Translations under genes and position numbers: made by a program | Origin: an uncultured Dehalococcoidia bacterium | GTDB taxonomy: Bacteria > Chloroflexota > Dehalococcoidia > Bin125 | Assembly (NCBI GenBank): GCA_958295515.1 | Contig: CATQGW010000004.1 | Location: 186,001 to 250,000, forward strand | Direction of reading: 5' to 3' | Length of the DNA: 64,000 nucleotides | The notes under the pieces: generated by a model | What the model was told of the DNA's origin: nothing | Seen by the model: the letters and a program-made list of their open reading frames with translations, nothing else | Databases searched by the model: none | Part shown: positions 1-6,760 of the stretch, in pieces | How positions within the stretch are numbered: the first letter of the stretch is position 1 | Layout of the letters: each line of letters starts with the position of its first letter

Positions 1-82
1 CGCTGTGCGCCGCCACCGCCCGCCGGATCGCCGCGATCATCGGCGGCTCCGCCGCCTCTGTCGTCTGCGCCTCTTCGCTCAT
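1..82 (-). CDS. N-terminal fragment of an unidentified protein, cut by the window edge
   Basis: Only the first 27 codons are visible, starting MSEEAQTTEAAEPP and continuing with an Ala/Arg-rich segment. The start is supported by a strong Shine-Dalgarno (AGGAGGT) about 6 bases upstream, between this gene and the stop of the DUF4956 gene. It is the third minus-strand gene after the VTC and DUF4956 genes and so is probably in the same transcript. Nothing in the visible part identifies a family. Confidence 0.6.
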   Translation of the reverse strand, partial: MSEEAQTTEAAEPPMIAAIRRAVAAHS

Positions 83-110
83 TCAAGACCTCCTGTCTGC
101 GCCCGCGGCG

Positions 111-779
111 CTAACCCACGTACATCTCAGCCTGCGCCGGCGACACCGCCTCGGCCAACGCCGACTGAAACTCGCCCCAGCGATCGTCGAACGCCGACGC
201 GCGGAAGCGCACATGCAAACTTGCCGTCTCCGCGTTCTGGCTGCTGCTCTCGTGCTTCATCCCCTGCAAATTCGCGCTCAGAAACGCCAGCAGCGCCGCC
301 TCGTGCTCCGCGTAATCCGCCGCCGCCATCGTCACGATCAGATCGCGCCCCGACGGCAGCAGCGAGCGCAGCGACGATCCGCTCAGGAAGCGCTGCAACA
401 CCAGCACCCCGAACGCGATCGCGAACAGCAGCCCGATCAGCTCGTAGTTATACGTCGCCGCGCTGATCGACGACGCAATCACCAGCAGTAGATACCCAAT
501 CTCCGCCGGATCCTTCACCGGCGTGCGGAACCGCACGAACGAAAGCGCCCCCAGCAGCCCCAGCGAGAGCGGCAGCGAGTTCTGAATCGCCACAAACAGC
601 ACCGTAATCGCCGGCCCCGCCAGCAAAAACGTGCGGTACACCCCCGCCCCGCGATCCCAGTCGCGGTAGAAGACGATGTACATCGCCCACGCCGCCAGCG
701 ACGCCGCCAGCGAGATCACCATCGCCACCGCGAACGACGAGAACTCGATATCGGAAACCGGGCCGAACCACTCTTCCAT
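111..779 (-). CDS. DUF4956 family membrane protein
   Basis: The 222-residue protein has about four hydrophobic segments (roughly residues 15-38, 50-80, 94-109 and 112-130) followed by a soluble C-terminal domain of about 90 residues. The stretch ALSFVRFRTPVKDPAE (about 78-93), between the second and third segments, is the recognisable signature of DUF4956 proteins. The biochemical role of the family is not known. The gene lies just downstream of a VTC-domain gene and close to a divergent CotH gene; these three families are often encoded together, which suggests an envelope or polyphosphate-related function. It probably shares a transcript with the VTC gene and the truncated gene at the window edge. 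Confidence 0.8.
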   Translation of the reverse strand: MEEWFGPVSDIEFSSFAVAMVISLAASLAAWAMYIVFYRDWDRGAGVYRTFLLAGPAITVLFVAIQNSLPLSLGLLGALSFVRFRTPVKDPAEIGYLLLVIASSISAATYNYELIGLLFAIAFGVLVLQRFLSGSSLRSLLPSGRDLIVTMAAADYAEHEAALLAFLSANLQGMKHESSSQNAETASLHVRFRASAFDDRWGEFQSALAEAVSPAQAEMYVG

Positions 780-809
780 GTCTGCGCTCCGCTTCCGTTC
801 GTCCGACTG

Positions 810-1547
810 TTACGTCCCGCCGCGCCAGATGCGCGGCAACGTCCGCTCGACCGCCATCGCGTACTTCGAGTGCGCCTCGCGGCGCAGCCCCAGACGCTCC
901 AGCCCCCGCAACCGCGCCGGCAGCGGTCCCATCGACTTCAACTCCAGCACCGCGCCGTCGGGCACCGCCAGCCAGGTCAGGCCGCGCCGCGGCTCGCCCG
1001 CCCGCACCCGCGCGTCGATCGACACCCGCAGCCCGCTCGCCGCGTCGGCCCAGCGACGCCGCTCATAGCGAATCACCACCGTCGGCTCCAGCGTCGGCGC
1101 CGCAGGCGCGCCCAACTCCCGCAGACCGTCAGCCAGCTGCCCCCGCCCCGGCAGCCGCACGCCCTCCGTCAGCACCTGTCCCTGCTCCACATCGAGATGC
1201 AGCCGCAGCTTCCGCCCCGTCGCGCCCTCGCGCTGCTTGATCTCCAGCCAGCACCCGTCCTCCGCCGCGACCGGCTGCCCATACCAGCGCAGCCGCAGCT
1301 TCGCCTTGCCCCAAAACCCGTCCGCCGCGTCCCAGTAGGCGTCCAGCGACGCGCTGTCGTAGTAGCACGACGTGATCACCCCGCGCGGATACTCCGGGTC
1401 CGGCGCAATGCGCGCGCCGATCCACGCCGCCAGCAGCTCCACCCGCCCCTCCGCGAGCGGATACTTGCGCTCCTCCCGCTGCGGGCGCTCCGCAGCCGCC
1501 GTGGGCGAATCCACCGCGCGCGTCGAAGGCGGGGCTGAGCTGGACAT
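810..1547 (-). CDS. VTC domain-containing protein (polyphosphate polymerase-type fold)
   Basis: The 245-residue protein matches the VTC tunnel-fold domain, which in eukaryotic Vtc4 makes polyphosphate. Visible features are EERKY (residues 25-29), SCYYD (60-64), the basic strand KLRLRWYG (83-90) and LEIK (101-104), giving the Arg/Lys and Glu residues that line the tunnel of this superfamily. The first 22 residues look disordered. No membrane segment is present. The predicted -10 TAACAT lies 6 bases upstream of the ATG, so the mRNA may be leaderless. The gene is divergent from CotH with only 47 bases between start codons. Polyphosphate synthesis is an inference from the fold; bacterial VTC proteins of this type are not well characterised. 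Confidence 0.8.
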   Translation of the reverse strand: MSSSAPPSTRAVDSPTAAAERPQREERKYPLAEGRVELLAAWIGARIAPDPEYPRGVITSCYYDSASLDAYWDAADGFWGKAKLRLRWYGQPVAAEDGCWLEIKQREGATGRKLRLHLDVEQGQVLTEGVRLPGRGQLADGLRELGAPAAPTLEPTVVIRYERRRWADAASGLRVSIDARVRAGEPRRGLTWLAVPDGAVLELKSMGPLPARLRGLERLGLRREAHSKYAMAVERTLPRIWRGGT

Positions 1548-1552
1548 TGCTG

Positions 1553-1564
1553 GATGTTAACATC
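1553..1564. promoter_or_regulatory. Palindromic divergent promoter/operator between VTC and CotH genes
   Basis: GATGTTAACATC is a perfect 12-bp palindrome. It presents TAACAT, a plausible -10 hexamer, on both strands: 6 bases before the VTC ATG on the minus strand and about 30 bases before the CotH ATG on the plus strand. It could serve as a bidirectional -10, an operator, or both. Confidence 0.4.
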
Positions 1565-1594
1565 GCGATCCGAGAGGCCACAGGGACCCCGCCC

Positions 1595-2911
1595 ATGAAC
1601 CGACGGATCGTCCTCGCTCTGCTCGCCGCCGCCGCCGTGCTCGCCGCCGCGGTCGGCATCGCCGCGTCCAACGACTCCCTCCCTCCGCCCCCCGACCTCG
1701 CCGCCGACACCGTCCGCTTCGGCGTCAATCAGGCCCGCAGCGACCCCCGCGGCTACGTCTTCGACCTCGAACAGGTGCGCACCTACTCCATCCGGATCGA
1801 CGACGCCGAATTCAAGCGCCTCCAGGCCGACCCCCGCGCCGAGCAATACGTCCGCGCCTCGATCCGCCTCGGCGACCAGGTCTGGGACAACATCGGCCTC
1901 CGCTACAAGGGCTTCTTCGGCATCCTCTTCACCTGCTTCGACGAGCGCGGCAATCAGCTCTGCCCCAAGCTCGCCTACAAGGTCAAATTCAACGAATACG
2001 AGCCGCGCCAACGCTTCTATGGCATGAAGCGGCTCAACTTCCACCCCATGAAGGACGACACCGCGCAGATGCGCGAGGTGCTCTCCTACGAACTCTTCCG
2101 CGAGTTCGGCGTCGCCGCGCCCCGCTCCGTCTACGCGCGCCTCGAACTCAACGGCAAGCCGCTCGGACTCTTCACCCTCACCGAAGACATCGACGACCGC
2201 TTCACAGCCGACCGCTTCACCGACGGCGGCGCAGGCGTCCTCTACAAGGAAGTCTGGCCGACCAGCTCGCGCACCGCCCTCGATGTCGCCGAACTCGAGG
2301 GCCGCGTCGCCGTCAACGCCGCCGCCGCGTCAAGCGCCGGACCCGCCAACGCCGCCCCGACCAACGTCCGCCTCCCCGACAGCCTCGCCGAGGCCGTCGC
2401 CCGCAACCCCAACAACCTCCCCGCCACCGGCTTCCTCAACTTCGCCGCCGACCTGCTCGCCCACGAAGACGATCCCACCGCTCGCCTGGCCGCCCTCGAA
2501 CGCAACCTCGCCGACCTCGACGCCTTCTGGCGCTACCTCGCCGTCGACCGACTCATCGACAACTGGGACGGCATCGTCGCCTTTTACTGCGTCCCCGAAT
2601 GCCAGAACCACAACTACTTCTGGTACCAAAACTCGCGCAACGGCCGCTTCACCCTGATCCCCTGGGACCTCGAACAATCCTGGCGCGACCCCAGCCCCAT
2701 CCGCACCTACTTCGACATGCCCGACTGGGACGACCTCCACCGCAGCTGCCGCACCCGCAAGGTCTTCTGGAACCTCGACGCCGTCGCCCCCTTCTGCGAC
2801 CCCCTCATCGGCGCCGCCGTCCGCGCCGGCTGGGGCGAATACATCGCCGCCTCCCGCGCACTTCCTCGAGCGGCTCTACCCGCTCGAGCGTCTGCACCAA
2901 CGCATCGATGA
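1595..2911 (+). CDS. CotH kinase family protein, apparently frameshifted near the 3' end
   Basis: The start chosen is the ATG before a hydrophobic export signal (MNRRIVLALLAAAAVLAAA). An upstream in-frame start at 1547 would only add residues from the promoter region. The body matches CotH kinase proteins: GLRYKGFFG, YGMKRLNFHPMKDDTAQMRE, a Leu-Gly-Leu-Phe-Thr-Leu-Thr-Glu segment, RLIDNWDG, and IPWDLEQSW, which carries the metal-binding Asp region. CotH proteins phosphorylate secreted or coat proteins in Bacillus; the substrate here is unknown. The frame ends in ALPRAALPARASAPTHR with no family resemblance, while the expected C-terminal sequence continues in the +1 frame from about 2859 to 3086. 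This is either a real frameshift or an assembly error. Confidence 0.8.
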   Translation: MNRRIVLALLAAAAVLAAAVGIAASNDSLPPPPDLAADTVRFGVNQARSDPRGYVFDLEQVRTYSIRIDDAEFKRLQADPRAEQYVRASIRLGDQVWDNIGLRYKGFFGILFTCFDERGNQLCPKLAYKVKFNEYEPRQRFYGMKRLNFHPMKDDTAQMREVLSYELFREFGVAAPRSVYARLELNGKPLGLFTLTEDIDDRFTADRFTDGGAGVLYKEVWPTSSRTALDVAELEGRVAVNAAAASSAGPANAAPTNVRLPDSLAEAVARNPNNLPATGFLNFAADLLAHEDDPTARLAALERNLADLDAFWRYLAVDRLIDNWDGIVAFYCVPECQNHNYFWYQNSRNGRFTLIPWDLEQSWRDPSPIRTYFDMPDWDDLHRSCRTRKVFWNLDAVAPFCDPLIGAAVRAGWGEYIAASRALPRAALPARASAPTHR

Positions 2912-3086
2912 ACTGGCCGCGCTAATCGAGCCGCACGTGCGCTCCGACGAGTACGGCCCCGGCGAGCGCGAATGGCGGCGCGGCGTCGAACTCCTGCACA
3001 GCGAGATCGAAGCACGCTTCATCTACATCGCCGACAAGATCGCCGCTTGGGACGCCAGGCGCGGAGAGGCCGACGACGATGCCTGA
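2859..3086 (+). pseudogene. Displaced C-terminal part of the CotH kinase gene (+1 frame)
   Basis: Translation in the +1 frame gives HFLERLYPLERLHQRIDEL and then an open, charged helical sequence up to a TGA at 3084-3086. This is the kind of C-terminal tail seen in CotH kinase proteins, and it overlaps the start of the next gene by 8 bases, as expected of the true gene end. Removing one base near 2856-2860 would join it to the upstream frame (…SRHFLERL…). It has no start signal of its own, so it is best read as part of the CotH gene. Confidence 0.65.
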
Positions 3087-4665
3087 CACCATCATCCGCG
3101 GCGCGCAGCTGATCGACGGCTCCGGCGCACCCCCGCAACACGCCGACATCGCCGTCGAGCGCGACCGCATCACCGCCATCGGCGACCTCAGCGGCCAAAC
3201 CGCCGCGCGAGAGATCGACGCCCGCGGCCTCACCGCCGCGCCCGGCTTCATCGACACCCACGCCCACTCCGACGGCATCCTGCTCCACGAACCGCAGCAC
3301 GCCGGCGGACTGCTCCAGGGCGTCACCACCGAAATCATCACCCAGGACGGCCTCTCCTACGCCCCGCTCTCCGCCCAAAACCTGGCCTCCTACGGGCGCT
3401 ACCTCGCCGGACTGCTCGGCCCCCCGCCGACCGACCTCGATATGTCCAGCATCGCCGCCATGCGCGAGCACTACCACGGCAAAGGCTGCAACGTCGCCGT
3501 CCTCGCACCCCACGGACCGATTCGACTCTCCAGCGTCGGCTTCCGCGATGTCCCGCTGGTCGGCGACGACCTGGCCGCCGCCCAACGCCTGATCGCCGAA
3601 AGCCTCGAACAGGGCGCGCTCGGCTTCTCCACCGGCCTCTCCTACTACCCCAACTCCTACAGCAACACCGAAGAGCTCGTCGCGCTGAACGAAACCGTCG
3701 CCGCGCACGGCGGCGTCTACGTCGTCCACGTGCGCAATCACAACAACGACCGCGCGCCCGGCGGCACAGGGATCACCGAAGCGCTCGAGATCGGCCGCCG
3801 CACCGGCGTCCCCGTGCATGTCTCCCACTACCGCACCCATCCAACCAACGCCGGCCAGGTCGCAGCGCTGATGGAAGAGATCGACGCCGCCAAGGGCGAC
3901 GGCGTCGATGTCACGCTCGAAACCTACCCCTACGCCGCTCCGGCCACCGTGCCCGGCTACTTCCTCGCCGGCGAATTCCACGACGGCGGCATCGACGCCC
4001 TGCTCGCGCGCCTCGCCGACGCCGAGCTGCGCCCCCGCCTGCTCGAATCGATGCGCACCCTCTTCCCCGGCGCGTTGCAAGACTCCGCTTGGACCTGGAT
4101 CAATCACCCACGCCTGCGCCAGCTCGAAGGCATGGCCATGGCCGACGCCGCAGCCCAACAGGGACTTACCGTCGAGGAGCACGTGCTCGAAGTCATGCTC
4201 GAATCCGGCCTCGCCTGCGGATTCCGCTATCAATCGCCCGCCAGCGTCACCGTCACCCGCCAGATCGAAGCCGACGTGATGGCCCTGCTCCGCCGCCCCG
4301 ATTACACCGTCGGCAGCGACGGCATCCCCTTCACCGACGGCATGCCCCACCCCCGCGCCTACGGCACCTTCCCCCGCGTCCTCGGACGCCTCCGCCGACG
4401 ACACCCCACCATCCCCCTCGAACACCTCATCCGCGGCATGACCGCCCTCCCCGCCGAGCGCTTCCACATCACCGACCGCGGCCGACTCGACGAAGGCAAA
4501 TTCGCCGACATCGTCCTCTTCAACCCCAACACCATCACCGACACCGCCTCCTACGAGGACCCCAAAGCCGAACCCGCCGGCATCACCCACGTCCTCGTCA
4601 ACGGCCAACTCGCCGTAGAACACGCCCAGGTCACCGCAACCCTCGCCGGCCGCGCCGTCCCCTGA
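3079..4665 (+). CDS. N-acyl-D-amino-acid deacylase (D-aminoacylase) family amidohydrolase
   Basis: The 528-residue protein is a metal-dependent amidohydrolase. It has the N-terminal beta-sandwich segment IIRGAQLIDGSG, the metal-binding DTHAHSD (residues 59-65, His61 and His63), GVTTEI, GFSTGLSYYPNSYSNTEEL, HVRNHNND, HVSHYRT, and the late Asp motif VGSDGIPF. Members hydrolyse N-acyl-D-amino acids or related cyclic or acylated amides; many genomic copies have unproven substrates. Length is normal for the family (about 480-540). The ATG overlaps the end of the frameshifted CotH gene, so the two are probably co-transcribed. The family call is secure; the exact substrate is not. Confidence 0.9.
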   Translation: MPDTIIRGAQLIDGSGAPPQHADIAVERDRITAIGDLSGQTAAREIDARGLTAAPGFIDTHAHSDGILLHEPQHAGGLLQGVTTEIITQDGLSYAPLSAQNLASYGRYLAGLLGPPPTDLDMSSIAAMREHYHGKGCNVAVLAPHGPIRLSSVGFRDVPLVGDDLAAAQRLIAESLEQGALGFSTGLSYYPNSYSNTEELVALNETVAAHGGVYVVHVRNHNNDRAPGGTGITEALEIGRRTGVPVHVSHYRTHPTNAGQVAALMEEIDAAKGDGVDVTLETYPYAAPATVPGYFLAGEFHDGGIDALLARLADAELRPRLLESMRTLFPGALQDSAWTWINHPRLRQLEGMAMADAAAQQGLTVEEHVLEVMLESGLACGFRYQSPASVTVTRQIEADVMALLRRPDYTVGSDGIPFTDGMPHPRAYGTFPRVLGRLRRRHPTIPLEHLIRGMTALPAERFHITDRGRLDEGKFADIVLFNPNTITDTASYEDPKAEPAGITHVLVNGQLAVEHAQVTATLAGRAVP

Positions 4666-4689
4666 TCCGCAAACACCCGCAGGCAGCCC

Positions 4690-5388
4690 ATGCCTCGTCG
4701 TCCCTCAAGCGAAATCACCCCCAACTTCCCCGGCGCCGCCTGCCCCGTGGACAGCATCATCATCTTCGCCGGAGGCGGCGGCATCGAGCTGCGCGGGCAG
4801 GTGCTGCGCCTGCACCGCCAGCGCATCGATGCCGCCGGCGAGGACGGCGTCGAGTACGTCGTTCCCTACTCCGCAATCATCAGCGTCGAACAGACGCCGC
4901 CCGTCGAATGCTCGCTGCGCGACTCGCAGGCGCTCGCCGCGCGACTGCTTGCGAAACACCAGACAAGCGGCGAACTCACCGCCGACTGGACCTTCGGTTT
5001 CGACCTCTCCACATCCCGCGCCGCCGTCTGCCGCTACGACGCCCGACGCATCGAACTCTCCGTATCGTTCTCCCTACGCGCCTCGCGCCCCGAAATCGAG
5101 GACGCAATCCTGCACGAAATCGCCCACGCCATCGTCGGCGTCCGGCACAATCACGACGCCGTCTGGATCGCCAAAGCCCGGCAACTCGGCTGCACCGCCC
5201 AACGCTGCCACGACGTCGAACACTCCGTCCCCCGCTGGATCGGCCGCTGCGCCTGCGACGCCAAATGGTTCCGCCAGCGGCTCAACCGCAAACTCACCCG
5301 CAACCGCCTCTGCGCCCGCTGCCGCAACAACATCCGCTGGCGCAGAAACATCCCCCCCTGTCCCCCGCGAACCCCGCAACCCACCTGA
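4690..5388 (+). CDS. SprT-like zinc metallopeptidase domain protein
   Basis: Residues 139-160 carry HEIAHAIVG with HEIAH at 142-146, followed by HNHDAVW, which supplies the third zinc ligand (His155). This is the SprT/Spartan arrangement. A C-terminal zinc-ribbon-like set follows (Cys187, Cys189, Cys208, Cys211). The first 75 residues are beta-rich (VDSIIIFAGGGGIELRG) and are not part of the usual SprT core. The family includes SprT-like proteins and DNA-protein crosslink proteases of the Spartan type; the bacterial role is unsettled. It follows the deacylase by 24 bases on the same strand. No signal peptide is seen, so it is probably cytoplasmic. Confidence 0.75.
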   Translation: MPRRPSSEITPNFPGAACPVDSIIIFAGGGGIELRGQVLRLHRQRIDAAGEDGVEYVVPYSAIISVEQTPPVECSLRDSQALAARLLAKHQTSGELTADWTFGFDLSTSRAAVCRYDARRIELSVSFSLRASRPEIEDAILHEIAHAIVGVRHNHDAVWIAKARQLGCTAQRCHDVEHSVPRWIGRCACDAKWFRQRLNRKLTRNRLCARCRNNIRWRRNIPPCPPRTPQPT

Positions 5389-5430
5389 GCAGAGCGCACC
5401 TCTCCAAAGGCGAGCAGCAACACCACCCCG

Positions 5431-6666
5431 CTACTGCACCACCCCATCAATCAACAACTCCGTAAACTCCTCCTCGCCGTACCCCAGCAGATCTCGATAC
5501 ACATACTCATTATCCTGCCCCAGCAGCGGCGAGTGCGGCGGGCGGGGCGGCGGCGTATCCGAAAACCGCCAGGCCGGACTTTCATAACTCACATCGCCCA
5601 CCACCGGATGCTCGCTGCCCCACCAGTGCTCGCGCTGCGCCAGCTGCGCGTCCTCGTGCGCATCCCGCATCGTCGCCACCCGGTGCGCGGGCACGCCCAC
5701 CGCCTGCAATGTCGCTTCAATCTCCTCAACGCTTCGTTCCGCCGTCCACGCGCAAATCAGCGCCTCCAGCTCATCCTGCGCCGCCAGCCGCAATGCCGCG
5801 CTCGCATAACGCGAATCGTCCGCAAGCTCCTCACCCTCCGAGATGATCCGCGCCAGCGCCCGCCACTGCTCCTCGTTGGTAACGGCAATCGCGCACCACC
5901 GATCCTCTCCCGCGCAGGGAAACACCCCGTGCGGCGCATAGCGCAAATCGCGGTTGCCCAACGCCGATTGCGCGCGCCCCGTATTCAGCGCGTCAATCAG
6001 CGCCGCATCAAGCACCAGCGACGACGCCTCCAGCTGCGACACATCGATGTACTGCCCCTCCCCGGTGCGCCGCCGATGATCCAGCGCCGCGAGCAGCGCG
6101 ATAATCGCCACATGCGTCGCGATCCAGTCGGTATACGCCACGCCCGTACCGACAGGCTGACGATCCGGCCAGCCCGTCAGCCCGGTCACCCCCGCCGTCG
6201 CCTGCAACGTCAGCCCGAAACCGCGAAATCCGGCGTGCGGACCGGTCTGCCCCTCCATCGACATCGAGGCCATAATCAAGTCCGGCTTCACCGCCCGCAG
6301 CTCTTCCCAACCCAGTCCGATCCGGTTGAGAAAACCGGGCGCGAACGACTCGGTCACGATGTCCGAGACCGCAACCAACCGTTTCGCCACCTCGACCGCC
6401 CGCGGATGCTGAAGATTCAGCGCCATCCCCAGCTTGCCGCGGTTGAACTTGGCGAAATACGCGCTGGCGTCGAGCGAGTTCACTCCCGCCGGACGCGGAC
6501 CGCCCGAGCGAAACGTATCCGGCTTCAGCGATGACTCGATCCGAATCACCTCTGCGCCATGAAACGCCATCTGCATCGTCGCGTTCGGCCCCACCCCAAC
6601 CCAGGCGAAGTCGGCGATCCGCAGACCCTCGAACACCCGCAGTGCATCCACTCGATCCTCGCGCAT
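5431..6666 (-). CDS. CaiB/BaiF family (class III) CoA-transferase
   Basis: The 411-residue protein starts with the typical opening FEGLRIADFAWVGVGP. It contains NRGKLGMALNLQHPRAVEV, DIVTESFAPGF, and GEGQYIDVSQLEA with the family's hydrophobic and Gly-rich pattern. Class III transferases move CoA between carboxylic acids through an enzyme aspartyl-CoA intermediate. The donor and acceptor cannot be read from sequence. A second, divergent member of the family lies at 9937-11121, with an enoyl-CoA hydratase next to it, which points to acyl-CoA catabolism. Length is normal. Confidence 0.9.
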   Translation of the reverse strand: MREDRVDALRVFEGLRIADFAWVGVGPNATMQMAFHGAEVIRIESSLKPDTFRSGGPRPAGVNSLDASAYFAKFNRGKLGMALNLQHPRAVEVAKRLVAVSDIVTESFAPGFLNRIGLGWEELRAVKPDLIMASMSMEGQTGPHAGFRGFGLTLQATAGVTGLTGWPDRQPVGTGVAYTDWIATHVAIIALLAALDHRRRTGEGQYIDVSQLEASSLVLDAALIDALNTGRAQSALGNRDLRYAPHGVFPCAGEDRWCAIAVTNEEQWRALARIISEGEELADDSRYASAALRLAAQDELEALICAWTAERSVEEIEATLQAVGVPAHRVATMRDAHEDAQLAQREHWWGSEHPVVGDVSYESPAWRFSDTPPPRPPHSPLLGQDNEYVYRDLLGYGEEEFTELLIDGVVQ

Positions 6667-6760
6667 GCGCGCCCCCGCAGACCTGCTAAGCCGCCCGATC
6701 GCCCCGGGCTGGCGCGATCCTACCAGCGGCGCGGCAGCAGACCGCGAGCCGCCCGCCCGC

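Noticed and set aside
3019-4623. Long minus-strand open frame across the D-aminoacylase gene
   Set aside because: It is antisense to a gene with all amidohydrolase motifs.
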